Below are positions 45,694-54,688 of a stretch of DNA of 64,000 bases, one piece after another. The notes below the pieces were generated by a model, which did not search any database, was not told the origin of the DNA, and worked only from the letters and a program-made list of their open reading frames with translations. The DNA lies in NCBI RefSeq assembly GCF_005886875.1, contig NZ_PNBY01000062.1, positions 21,496 to 85,495 on the forward strand. Reading direction: 5' to 3'. Position numbers and translations under genes: made by a program. The DNA comes from Pseudoalteromonas aurantia. Lineage in GTDB: Bacteria > Pseudomonadota > Gammaproteobacteria > Enterobacterales > Alteromonadaceae. Position 1 is the first letter of the stretch. The number at the start of each line of letters is the position of its first letter.

Positions 45694-47889
45694 ATGTATT
45701 CGTGGTTACCCAAAGTAAGCCTTTTATTGGTCACTAGCTTAGTGCCTTTAGCGGTATTTTCCGCTGATGACATTAAAGGCAATAAAAAAAATGATGAGAC
45801 CGATTTTGAAAAAATCATTGTTGTTGGTTCAAAAATGAACCAAGCGGTGCAAGAAGCACCAGTGTCAGTGACGGTATTTGATCGAACAATGATAGATAAA
45901 GCAGGCATGATGACGTTACGCGATATAGATGATTACGCGCCAAATGTTTCCATTAGCCAAATAGGTCAAGTAGGTGGTAGTTATATTTCAATAAGGGGCA
46001 TAGAATCAAACCCCTTTATCGTCAATCGAACAGCTGTTTATGTTGATGGGATACCCTATCGTGATCCTGATATGTTGCGCTTACACAATGTCAATCAAAT
46101 AGAAATATTACGCGGCCCTCAGGGAACTTTATATGGCTCTAATGCCAATGCCGGTATCATTGTTATTTCAACCAAAACCCCTTATCAAGAATTAGAGTCA
46201 TCATTCGGTCTATCTGTTAATAGTTTCGAACATGGGCAATCTTATACGGTAAATGGCAGCGTATCAGGGGGGGTAACCGAAGATTTAACCGCGATTGTTA
46301 ATGTTGAATTTGAACAAGGTGATAGTTATGTCAGAAATATTTCTAGCTCAATTAATGAAGAAGGAGAGATAAACAATATTGCCGTAAGTAGTAGGTTTAG
46401 ATACCACCCTAGTGATAATAGCCAACTAGATTTTATCGTTTTTTATAACAAGCTTGATGCGCCGGGTTTGTATGAACAAGAATTCCCGGCTGTTGATGTT
46501 GACCTATATAATCAAACCTATGGCGCCACTTTTAATGGTGGTCAATTAATTGGTGATTTTGAATTCGCCAATGAAGCGCAGAAAAATACCACCGAAGAGG
46601 AGTGGGGGGGCGCTGTTGCTCTGCAACACGACTTTGATGAATTAACATTTAACCTCACTGCGAGCTATCGCAATGAAGACGAATTAAGCTATGGTACCGA
46701 CTTTGATTTAACCGCTATGCCTGTTTCATCGGGCGGCACGCAAAGAGATAACCGCTATTGGAATGTTGAAGCTCGCCTTTCTAAACTGGAGCAATCAGGG
46801 GTGAATTGGTTAATCGGTACAGCTTTATCCAAAGAAAAAAAGAGTCGCCAGCTATACAGTTTAATTGGGGCAGGAGGTTTTGATGACTATGCTAAAGCAT
46901 CACTACAACATCTTGAACCTCAAAGCTGGGCGTTATTTGCACAGTCCATCTGGCCAATCACTGACAACTTAAACCTAACAACGGGCCTGAGGTACGAACA
47001 TTCAAAGCATAAAATTACGCAAGAAGCGGGGGTTTTAGATATGGGGGAAATTGGCCAATTTACCTTCCCAGGGCTCAGTAGAGAGGCAACAAGTGATGCT
47101 TGGGTGCCGAAAATTGCTTTAGATTACACCTTTGATAACGATGTAATGCTGTACACCTCGGCTTCAAAGGGCTTTTTACCTGGGGGGTATAACTTAGTTG
47201 CCGCCGACAAGGGACCTGAAATAGCCAATAGATATGGTAACTATGACGATGAAGAGCTATGGTCGTATGAATTAGGCGCCAAGAGTGAGATTTTTAATGG
47301 TAAGGCGTTTATTTCAGCTGCGTTATTTTATATCGAGGCCGCTTCTTGGCAAGAATATAGTGTACTCACTGACGGTGAAGGTCGAATCATATCGACCGTA
47401 CTGGTGAGCTCAGATGCTGCAATTGAAAGTACAGGCTTTGAAATAGAGCTTAATGCCCAGGTAACTGAAAAGCTGAACATTATTGCTGGACTTGGTTATG
47501 TTGACGCAAGCTACAGTCAGTACCAATTTTCAGCAACTGAGGATTTCTCAGGTAATGACGTTAAAATGGTGCCTGAATATGACATCAGTCTAAGTGCAAG
47601 TTATGACTTAAGTGATCATTGGTATGCAAGGGTCGATATGCAAGCCCTAGGTGAGACGCCTTTACACCAAGACAATAGCGTAACACGAGAAGAGCAACTT
47701 ATCTTGGGGCTCTCAGCGGGTTATCAGGCCGAGCATTGGTCAGTGCGTCTATACGCCAAAAACTTAACAAACGAGCGCTATGCGTCAGGACTCGCATACA
47801 AAAACTTCTTATTGGGTGATGACGGTAACGATTACGCACCTTTAGCCAACCCAAGAGTTATAGGTGTCGATTTTGACTGGCAATTTTAA
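45694..47889 (+). CDS. TonB-dependent siderophore-type receptor
   Basis: 731 residues from MYSWLPKVSLLL; GAGAGG ahead of this ATG favours it over one five codons upstream. Signal peptide ends near residue 23. The plug has KIIVVGSKMNQAVQEAPVSV-like start, LRDIDDYAPNVSI, SIRGIES, and ILRGPQGTLYGSNANAGIIV. The barrel ends in GVDFDWQF with C-terminal aromatic residue. Preceded by a PchR-like AraC gene, so a ferric siderophore is the likely substrate. An AATAATTCTTATT stretch just upstream of the ribosome site might take part in iron control. Confidence 0.93.
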   Translation: MYSWLPKVSLLLVTSLVPLAVFSADDIKGNKKNDETDFEKIIVVGSKMNQAVQEAPVSVTVFDRTMIDKAGMMTLRDIDDYAPNVSISQIGQVGGSYISIRGIESNPFIVNRTAVYVDGIPYRDPDMLRLHNVNQIEILRGPQGTLYGSNANAGIIVISTKTPYQELESSFGLSVNSFEHGQSYTVNGSVSGGVTEDLTAIVNVEFEQGDSYVRNISSSINEEGEINNIAVSSRFRYHPSDNSQLDFIVFYNKLDAPGLYEQEFPAVDVDLYNQTYGATFNGGQLIGDFEFANEAQKNTTEEEWGGAVALQHDFDELTFNLTASYRNEDELSYGTDFDLTAMPVSSGGTQRDNRYWNVEARLSKLEQSGVNWLIGTALSKEKKSRQLYSLIGAGGFDDYAKASLQHLEPQSWALFAQSIWPITDNLNLTTGLRYEHSKHKITQEAGVLDMGEIGQFTFPGLSREATSDAWVPKIALDYTFDNDVMLYTSASKGFLPGGYNLVAADKGPEIANRYGNYDDEELWSYELGAKSEIFNGKAFISAALFYIEAASWQEYSVLTDGEGRIISTVLVSSDAAIESTGFEIELNAQVTEKLNIIAGLGYVDASYSQYQFSATEDFSGNDVKMVPEYDISLSASYDLSDHWYARVDMQALGETPLHQDNSVTREEQLILGLSAGYQAEHWSVRLYAKNLTNERYASGLAYKNFLLGDDGNDYAPLANPRVIGVDFDWQF

Positions 47890-47994
47890 CAAGTGAATAC
47901 CTGTCATTCACTAAATAACAGGGGGGAATGCCAATTAAAAAGGCATCCTCTAAATTAACGGATTAGTTTAATTTTTGAGTGGCTGTTCTGTTAG

Positions 47995-48487
47995 ATAGGG
48001 CATGACGATCGAAATCATCTCTAATGATGCTTAAGGTCGTTTACTATTAGCTGATGCAGTGCGTTTCACACAAGATGAATTCAAGCCTCGTATACTGGTG
48101 AACATTGCGACTCTAACGGGCTCTGCTGCACGAGCGCTAAACGATGAATATGCTGCTATGATCACGCGAGACTGGTCACTTGCGCAAAATATGATGTCAA
48201 TTGGCGAAAAAAGTGGTGAAGCAGTATGAACATTACCGCTAAACCCTAACTACTTTAAGCGAATTAAATCTGATATTGCTGATATCAAAAACTCAGGTGC
48301 CGGCAACCCTGGCGGCAGTATTGGTGTCGCAGTGGTTGGTACCTTTGTTGGTGAAAATTTACCATGGGTTCATTTAGTCATTGTAGCTGTAGATTGGCTA
48401 AACTCAGCCATCCCTGTAGCACCTAAAGGTTCAAAGGGCTGGGGCATACTTACCTTAGAACAATTAGTCAGAAGGCAAATTAACTGA
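47995..48487 (+). pseudogene. Leucyl aminopeptidase (M17) remnant
   Basis: The C-terminal half of an M17 peptidase is readable: MTIEIISNDA, an in-frame TAA where a glutamate is expected, GRLLLADAVRFTQDEF, IATLTGSAARALNDEYAA, then a frameshift at about 48229, and NPNYFKRIKSDIADIKNSG to the end. The metal-binding NTDAEGR and catalytic GR motifs are broken by the stop. Dead copy; a hairpin terminator follows. Confidence 0.85.
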
Positions 48488-48510
48488 TTAAATTACGAAT
48501 ATTAAAAAAT

Positions 48511-48546
48511 TAAAAGGCCTTTCAATTTGCAAAGGTCTTTTTTATA
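48511..48546 (+). terminator. Terminator after the aminopeptidase remnant
   Basis: AAAGGCCTTT and AAAGGTCTTT pair with one wobble around CAATTTGC, then TTTTTAT. Confidence 0.7.
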
Positions 48547-48769
48547 TATTTTAACTAGATGAGCTGTTTTCTAACTTGTATTAACCATTTCTCTTCCCTT
48601 CATCACCGCCTCCTGCTTTTACCTAATACTGTTAAGTTAATTTTGATGTTTGTAGCGGATGATATTCTCATTGGGTTTGTTATTAGTCTGTTTTTTGTTC
48701 TTTAATGTTTGATTTGGGTTTTTTATTTGTGTACAAATGTAAATTAAAATTTAATGTTGGGTGCTATTT

Positions 48770-49177
48770 ATGAGTGAATATAACTTTTCAGATAAACAAC
48801 AGCTCGAATCCTTAAGGCAATTAATCGTTAAACGAATAGAAGATGGTGCCCTATCAAGTAGGTTGATTGAAGCTGGGGCTTTTTTAACAGTTCGCAGTAT
48901 TAGTAATTATAAAAAAGAAGGGTATTTGGCGGATAAAGCGCCTCTAAATTCAGGCACTGCGTATAATTTATTAAATTTATTAAATTATCTGAAAATTAAT
49001 ACAGAGGAAGCGCTTGAGTTTCATAGTCAAAGACTCAAGCAAGAAAAAGTCGAGTCTAAACAGGAGGAAAAAATTCAAAGGAGTACGATCAATAATAATC
49101 ATGGTAATTTCGAAGGCAATGCATTTCTTATTCAAGGTGTTGGTGATGTTACTCTTCATATTGGATCCAAGGAATAA
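48770..49177 (+). CDS. Operon gene 1: small protein with C-terminal amyloid-like motif
   Basis: 135 residues from MSEYNFSDK (an ATG three codons upstream is possible). The N-terminal 70 residues are helical with an SISNYKKEG/AYNLLNLLNYL pattern that could be a DNA- or protein-binding domain. A charged linker (about 85-105) leads to the C-terminal segment INNNHGNFEGNAFLIQGVGD, followed by VTLHIG. It is asparagine/glycine-rich and alternates like short functional-amyloid signalling motifs. The next gene carries a matching motif near its N-terminus. No named family recognised. First gene of a six-gene operon. Confidence 0.7.
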   Translation: MSEYNFSDKQQLESLRQLIVKRIEDGALSSRLIEAGAFLTVRSISNYKKEGYLADKAPLNSGTAYNLLNLLNYLKINTEEALEFHSQRLKQEKVESKQEEKIQRSTINNNHGNFEGNAFLIQGVGDVTLHIGSKE

Positions 49178-49208
49178 TAGCAGAAATTAGATAGATTAGA
49201 GGATGGGC

Positions 49209-51443
49209 ATGAGTTTTAGATTTACAGGAGTTTCTGATAGTACTGAAAAGGACAATTTAGACTCTAAAATTAGGCAGCATTTAGCCAATGGGGATGAATT
49301 TCTAGACTTATCTCAGCTGAATCAATTTGAAGAGAATAATCTTCAAGATAGTACTTTTGAAGAGAGTGTGTTCCAGGGGAATCGTGACGTTCAAATTAAC
49401 AACTACTTTGCGGATAAGCGCTTAACGAACACAAAATTAGAGCCTTTGGCGCCTAGAGCATTTCCTATATCGTGTTTATCTCCTCAATTATTGACGCAAT
49501 CAGACCTCAGTCAAGCAGCGCAATTTTTAGAAAAACACCACTGGCTTATTTTAGAAAAGAATAATGACAATAAGTACTTTATCTCAGATGTTATTACAGG
49601 CGTTTTGAGCAACACCAATAAAGAGTCCTATTTTGTTAGGCAAGGTGCAACCTCTATAAGGGAGTATTTAGATAAGCGATTTCCTTTTGAGCAATCCCAG
49701 ACAAAGAGTGTCATTCGACAGTCTTTGTCTGATCTAGACGAATTAGAGCAGTTTGTTGAAGCGCGAGAGAATTTGACTGCGTTATCGCAAGCGCTTCAAG
49801 ACAACCAGACTGCGGTGATTTTTGTATTAGATAGTGAAGGTGACGGAAAAAAGGCGCATCAAATAAGTAATTATTTAAATATGGGGTCTATATTTTCAGG
49901 CGGGTACATTAACCCACGTATTGAAGTTGGCGACAATCACGAAAAGGTTTTATCTGAAAATTGGCTACACAACACGCTTAAGTTAATGGCATGTTGGTTT
50001 ACCAATATTCCTATCACTGTCTTTGAGCAAACAATTACTCTTGTATTTGAAGCTAAGATGAACAGTGCTCGCCCTGAAGGCTATTGGGTCAGTTTTACTC
50101 AAGATGAATTGGAAACTGATTTTGAATTATGGAAGCGACAACCCGATCTTATTTTTCAAGCTGCTGAACTTGAAATTTCTCATCCGTCAGAGCAGTTTCA
50201 AGGGAGTGTACAATTAAGGTCAACAGATAAAATTAGTGCGTGCCGAGCTGCTTTTTTACAACATTGCCCGTTTTTATTAAAAGAAGTAGCAGGCATCATT
50301 GAAGGAGTTGTTTTTGACCAGCCCTTAGATAAAGATATTGATAAAAGAAGCGAGTTATTTGGTGACTTGGCTTATTTGTATAGTAAGTTATCGAGTGTAG
50401 GTATTATAGATATTAATGCGGTTTACCTGCGAGAAAAGTTCGATCAAAGTCGAGTATTGAGTGGCACTGAATCAAAGTTTGCACACTTTATTGAGTGGAT
50501 TCAGGCGTTGAAAAAGTATGCGCATTTCTCTGAAAGCATTCAAAATTTTATTTATGAGATTCATAAAGATGCGATGCAAAAAGAGCAGGAGCTGCTCGAT
50601 AACCCTAGTTTTTCAATTTATATCAAAAACTGGGTTCCTTTTTTAGTTAACGACGTATCTAGTAAATTGAAAGTAACCTGGTCTGACTATAAAAATAGAC
50701 TTTATGGTGTATTTAACGTGTTGGCATTGGGAGTTGGGTTTAAAAATACCGCAACATTGGTATACCTTGAGAGTATGCTAGCAAAAAGCCTAACTGCCAC
50801 TGATAAGGCTCAAACAAGTCCAGGGGTTGTCATTATTCGCCATTACTACAGTGGTTACCTTTCTTCAAATCCAGACAATTTACTTCAGGTTATTGAAAAA
50901 TTGTTCTCGCAAGACGACGAGTACTTTGGATGTACCACTTTTATTACGCGGCTATTTGTATTGAGCTTGTGTTATAGAATTGAGGATCCCAAAGAGTGTG
51001 TTAAAGACAAAGCACAGTCATATTTTATCGACGTGCTTATGCGTGCTCACCACCTCGATAAGCTTTGTTTGCTTCTTACAAAGCACAAACAATACAGAGG
51101 AAAAAACATCCAATTAATTTTTAATGCCTTAGTGCTGATCAGATATCGCATCGACTCTACATTCATGACGATAGATGGAGCGATTAATGGGGAGGCTGAA
51201 GTATTAATCACACAATTAAAAGAAAAATCTGAATTCATAATGGCGAATTTAGCAGCGACATGTGACAAGCAAGAGTATCGCTTGCTCAAAGCGAATTTAA
51301 AGCTGCTTTGTGAGCAAGCTTTAAATGAATACCGTAGCTGTGGCAGAGATAAAGCATTGCGTGCGCTATTAAAAGGGCGCCATAAAATTTGTAAAGAGTT
51401 GACCAAGCAGTTTAAAAATAAAAGAGAGCTTACCCATGGATGA
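49209..51443 (+). CDS. Operon gene 2: 744-residue protein with matching motif and degenerate P-loop-like segment
   Basis: Start chosen at the ATG six bases behind GAGG; an in-frame ATG lies two codons upstream. Near residues 48-68 the segment STFEESVFQGNRDVQINNYF aligns with gene 1 as FExxxF..QGxxDV. About residues 90-200 are helical. A segment AVIFVLDSEGDGKKAHQISN sits where a STAND-type ATPase would have its Walker A motif, but the leading glycine and the final Ser/Thr are missing. The remaining 500 residues are helical with no family I can name. Its stop overlaps gene 3 by 8 bases. Likely a cytosolic partner signalling with gene 1 by motif contact; inference. Confidence 0.65.
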   Translation: MSFRFTGVSDSTEKDNLDSKIRQHLANGDEFLDLSQLNQFEENNLQDSTFEESVFQGNRDVQINNYFADKRLTNTKLEPLAPRAFPISCLSPQLLTQSDLSQAAQFLEKHHWLILEKNNDNKYFISDVITGVLSNTNKESYFVRQGATSIREYLDKRFPFEQSQTKSVIRQSLSDLDELEQFVEARENLTALSQALQDNQTAVIFVLDSEGDGKKAHQISNYLNMGSIFSGGYINPRIEVGDNHEKVLSENWLHNTLKLMACWFTNIPITVFEQTITLVFEAKMNSARPEGYWVSFTQDELETDFELWKRQPDLIFQAAELEISHPSEQFQGSVQLRSTDKISACRAAFLQHCPFLLKEVAGIIEGVVFDQPLDKDIDKRSELFGDLAYLYSKLSSVGIIDINAVYLREKFDQSRVLSGTESKFAHFIEWIQALKKYAHFSESIQNFIYEIHKDAMQKEQELLDNPSFSIYIKNWVPFLVNDVSSKLKVTWSDYKNRLYGVFNVLALGVGFKNTATLVYLESMLAKSLTATDKAQTSPGVVIIRHYYSGYLSSNPDNLLQVIEKLFSQDDEYFGCTTFITRLFVLSLCYRIEDPKECVKDKAQSYFIDVLMRAHHLDKLCLLLTKHKQYRGKNIQLIFNALVLIRYRIDSTFMTIDGAINGEAEVLITQLKEKSEFIMANLAATCDKQEYRLLKANLKLLCEQALNEYRSCGRDKALRALLKGRHKICKELTKQFKNKRELTHG

Positions 51444-53559
51444 AAATATTTCGAATTTAAGTGATTTAATCCGAAAAGTTGAGTCGAATTACCATAACCC
51501 CAGAGTGCATGGTCAGGGCTTCATAGTTACTTGGCATAACAAAAAAAACGAAGTCGTCAATGAAGGGGCAATTTTGAGTGATTTTTTTAACAAAAAATAT
51601 TATGAGTATTTCTTTGTTAAATCGCATACAAAGCCCGTGGTAATTAAAAAATTGCCTTTTTCGTGGCATGAGGGTGCCAGTGAAATAGCCCTTGATTTTT
51701 ATGCGACTTTTCAGCTTCGGGTAAGTGATGAAGTCGAGGCAAAACAGCTTGTAGAAATATTAAGTATGTCTGGCATACCTGAGCGCGGATTATTGAATCT
51801 AATAGATAAACATCTTCATATCTGTATGTCTAATTTATATGCGAAATGTACTTCTATGGGTGAGGCTAATTTATTAGATGAATTTTATCAGCAAGCATTA
51901 CAGCGTGGGGAAAGCAGTAGATTAAACCAAGCCGTGACAGAGCAAATGACGATAGAGCTCAAGGGAATGGACTTCAACATTGGCTTTACGTTAAGAAATG
52001 CTCCCGAGCGATATGCTGATTTTAATTATCAAACACAAATCCAAGAAACCGGTTTGGAAGTGTCATCTGAGTGTCAATTGATGCTCAATAATTATCAGGC
52101 TTATAGAAAGTCAGAAATTAAAGACATTGATGGCGTTATTCAGCATATGAAAGAGGGAATTGATAGAGCAATTCGCCAGCATATTTTAGGTAAATCTGAA
52201 ATGGATTTACTGAGCAATTTTAAAACGGCGACTAGTCAGTCGGTGTCTATTTCGGATCAAGTTAAGCAAAGCGTACAAGCGCAAGCCAATGCAATAGGCT
52301 ATGAATTAAATTCTTTCCATACTCTCCCCAATATTGCCCCTTTACGTTTATTAAACGGTTTAATGCTGACTTTTGATAAGGATGATGGCGCTTTTAAAAC
52401 TGGTATGTTCGGCAGCCGTGTAAGGTTAAATATTCGACTCGAAATTAAGGCGCAGGAAGGACAGTTTGAAAAATACCGTCATTTGTTTGCTAGCGCTGAG
52501 AACGACAACCAAATTGATTTACTTGGTATTACTCAAGCTCAAATTTTAGATCGCATTAAAATCTTGGTACATGATATTTGTAAAGAGGTAATGCTGAACG
52601 ATCAGTTTAATCATTATGAAGCTCTGAGCCAATTTGAAAAAGTTGTCAGACCAACACTCACGCAAGAAATAACCACCCGATTGGAGGAACAGCATGGACT
52701 AAAAGCAGATGTAAAATCTTTAATGGCTGTTGAGTCTGAAGATGCAATGCGATTAGAAGAATTAAGAGGGCAGAAAGTCCAGATTAATTTCAAACGCTTC
52801 TTTAATACTGAACAAGGGGGGGCGGAATATACATTCAATAGCGCATTTGAGGTACTGGGGCTAGTTAAGCAGACGACGGATAGCTGGGAAACATTTGAAA
52901 AATGGGACTTTGGCTATTGTATAGATTCACCAGAGCGACAGACTAAAGCGATGTTTAAAAGTGAGTCTGATGTGGTTTGTAAAAAGCGCGCAATAGAAAG
53001 TGAATTACATGATATTCACGAAGAAATAGTCCGTTTGTTAAATGCTTCGCCATTACTCATCCCTTCAATAGATCTTTGGGTAAATAAACGAGAATTTAAC
53101 TCAAAATTGCAAGCTGAATTATTGAATGAAGTGACCACCGCGCTTAAAAGCAGTCGAGGGATGGACATATTTATTGAGCGACTTGAAATTAAAGATGAGG
53201 ATCTCATCAAAGCACAATTAGGTTCTCGTGAACGCAAACTTGAGTCGATTGCAAAAACAGAGCAAATCAACATCGATCACATGCTTGATGGCTTAGAGCA
53301 ACAGCATGGGTATAAAAAGACGCTAGCAGATGAAATTGTTGCAAAGCAAAAAGACTTTTTGGTAGAGCTGGACGATTTTGATGACTTAGAAGAAAGTCAA
53401 GCGCTTATCCGCAAAGAGTATCCAGATACTCGTTTTGCACAAACTAGCTTGATGGACATGCTCCCAAACTCTCAAAAAGTTCAAACCAATGCATTAGAAG
53501 AGTTAACTGACGTGCTGTCGCCTAGCAAAGAGGCATTAGAGGACAAAGGAAATGAATAA
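51436..53559 (+). CDS. Operon gene 3: large protein with SPFH/stomatin-like repeats
   Basis: A 707-residue soluble protein, no signal peptide. Three segments have SPFH-like traits: about 70-200 (SEIALDFYATFQLRVSDEVE, then helix), about 335-450 (VRLNIRLEIKAQ, later RPTLTQEITTRLEEQHGLKA) and about 455-600 (ending LQAELLNEVTTALKSSRGMD and IFIERLEIKDED). The pattern strand-strand-helix then VxxLExxGLxV recurs. SPFH proteins form membrane-associated ring or cage assemblies. The C-terminal 100 residues are charged. The assignment is by eye; an unrelated helical repeat remains possible. Overlaps genes 2 and 4 by 8 bases each. Confidence 0.5.
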   Translation: MDENISNLSDLIRKVESNYHNPRVHGQGFIVTWHNKKNEVVNEGAILSDFFNKKYYEYFFVKSHTKPVVIKKLPFSWHEGASEIALDFYATFQLRVSDEVEAKQLVEILSMSGIPERGLLNLIDKHLHICMSNLYAKCTSMGEANLLDEFYQQALQRGESSRLNQAVTEQMTIELKGMDFNIGFTLRNAPERYADFNYQTQIQETGLEVSSECQLMLNNYQAYRKSEIKDIDGVIQHMKEGIDRAIRQHILGKSEMDLLSNFKTATSQSVSISDQVKQSVQAQANAIGYELNSFHTLPNIAPLRLLNGLMLTFDKDDGAFKTGMFGSRVRLNIRLEIKAQEGQFEKYRHLFASAENDNQIDLLGITQAQILDRIKILVHDICKEVMLNDQFNHYEALSQFEKVVRPTLTQEITTRLEEQHGLKADVKSLMAVESEDAMRLEELRGQKVQINFKRFFNTEQGGAEYTFNSAFEVLGLVKQTTDSWETFEKWDFGYCIDSPERQTKAMFKSESDVVCKKRAIESELHDIHEEIVRLLNASPLLIPSIDLWVNKREFNSKLQAELLNEVTTALKSSRGMDIFIERLEIKDEDLIKAQLGSRERKLESIAKTEQINIDHMLDGLEQQHGYKKTLADEIVAKQKDFLVELDDFDDLEESQALIRKEYPDTRFAQTSLMDMLPNSQKVQTNALEELTDVLSPSKEALEDKGNE

Positions 53560-54190
53560 ACAGAAACAATTAATAGGCGCTGTAATGTTAGTGTCTGTGT
53601 TATCTGGGTGTGCTATCACAGATTCAACACAAACCCGTGCAGAAAGTGCCGCAACAGGTGCAATGATAGGTGGCGCCATTGGTTTGGTATTGGGAGATAA
53701 TAAACAATCTGCGCTTTTAGGTGCAGCGGTTGGTGCATTAATAGGTGATCTTTATGGCAGAAGCGTTGTTAAGAAAAAACAAGATTATGCCAACACTGAA
53801 GCTTATATGTTAGACGTCCTCAAAGATGCGGAGCAAAAGCTTTTAGCTGCAAAAGATGAACGTGTTCTAATTGAACAAAGTATTGCTCAACATGAAGCGC
53901 AATTGGAAGCACTTCGAGCTGAGCGTGCCGAGGTCCATAGTGACACTAAAGGCTTGGAAGAAAGCCAGCAGTCAATCTCAACCTCTCTATCAAAATCAAA
54001 TAAATTACTCGCCATTTTAAAAGATGAGATTGCTTATCAAAAAGACGTGCTTGAACAGGAAAAAGCGGCGATTTCTGTTCAGTTGGTATCGCAAAGTGAG
54101 ACTGTGATGACAAAACTAGAAGCAGAAAAAAAAGCATTAGAGAAGTTACACCTGCAATTAGCATCGCTAGATAGACGGAAATTATATTAA
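53552..54190 (+). CDS. Operon gene 4: glycine-zipper coiled-coil lipoprotein
   Basis: 212 residues. Lipobox LSGC with Cys20, so a lipid-anchored envelope protein. A glycine-zipper pair (GAMIGGAIGLVLGD and LLGAAVGALIGDLYG, about 35-75) could insert in a membrane. Residues 90-205 form a long coiled coil. Overlaps the preceding gene by 8 bases and the next ATG by one base (TAATG). Confidence 0.8.
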   Translation: MNKQKQLIGAVMLVSVLSGCAITDSTQTRAESAATGAMIGGAIGLVLGDNKQSALLGAAVGALIGDLYGRSVVKKKQDYANTEAYMLDVLKDAEQKLLAAKDERVLIEQSIAQHEAQLEALRAERAEVHSDTKGLEESQQSISTSLSKSNKLLAILKDEIAYQKDVLEQEKAAISVQLVSQSETVMTKLEAEKKALEKLHLQLASLDRRKLY

Positions 54191-54681
54191 TGTATAATTT
54201 TCGTTTATTGCTGATGTGCGCTGTGGTGTATTTATCGGGGTGCAAAACAACAGGAGACCCAACGAAAGGTGGACTGTTCGGGTGGGATGAAGAGAAAGCA
54301 AAACAACGTCAAGCTGCCTTAGAGCGCAGAGCCATAAATATCAATGAGCAAATGCGCGCGCTTGAAACTGAAAATGCGTCTCGCAACCATACTAACAAGG
54401 CGTTGCAAGTCACGCTTACTGATCAAAAAAAGCAGTTAGAAGAATTACTTACAGCCCGTGATCAATTAATTGATAAGGTAGCGCTTCTTGTAAAAAGCGA
54501 TGATGCCAATCAAGCAAAAATTACGCAGTTACAGACTTTGCATCCATGGCTCAATACCAGCAGGGAAGAAGTATTAAGAGAATTTCGCAAGGCTAAACAA
54601 GAGCATCATCGTACTCAGCTACTTGATAAACTTGAACTTGAAATGACAAAGTTGGTTAAAGAAATAGATATGTTGGATTGA
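54190..54681 (+). CDS. Operon gene 5: coiled-coil lipoprotein
   Basis: 163 residues. Signal peptide with lipobox LSGC, Cys18. A short GGLFGWDEEKA linker is followed by a coiled coil (about 35-105) and a second helical part. It has the same plan as gene 4, so the two may form a coiled-coil pair in the periplasm. No known family. Confidence 0.78.
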   Translation: MYNFRLLLMCAVVYLSGCKTTGDPTKGGLFGWDEEKAKQRQAALERRAININEQMRALETENASRNHTNKALQVTLTDQKKQLEELLTARDQLIDKVALLVKSDDANQAKITQLQTLHPWLNTSREEVLREFRKAKQEHHRTQLLDKLELEMTKLVKEIDMLD

Positions 54682-54688
54682 GGGTAGA

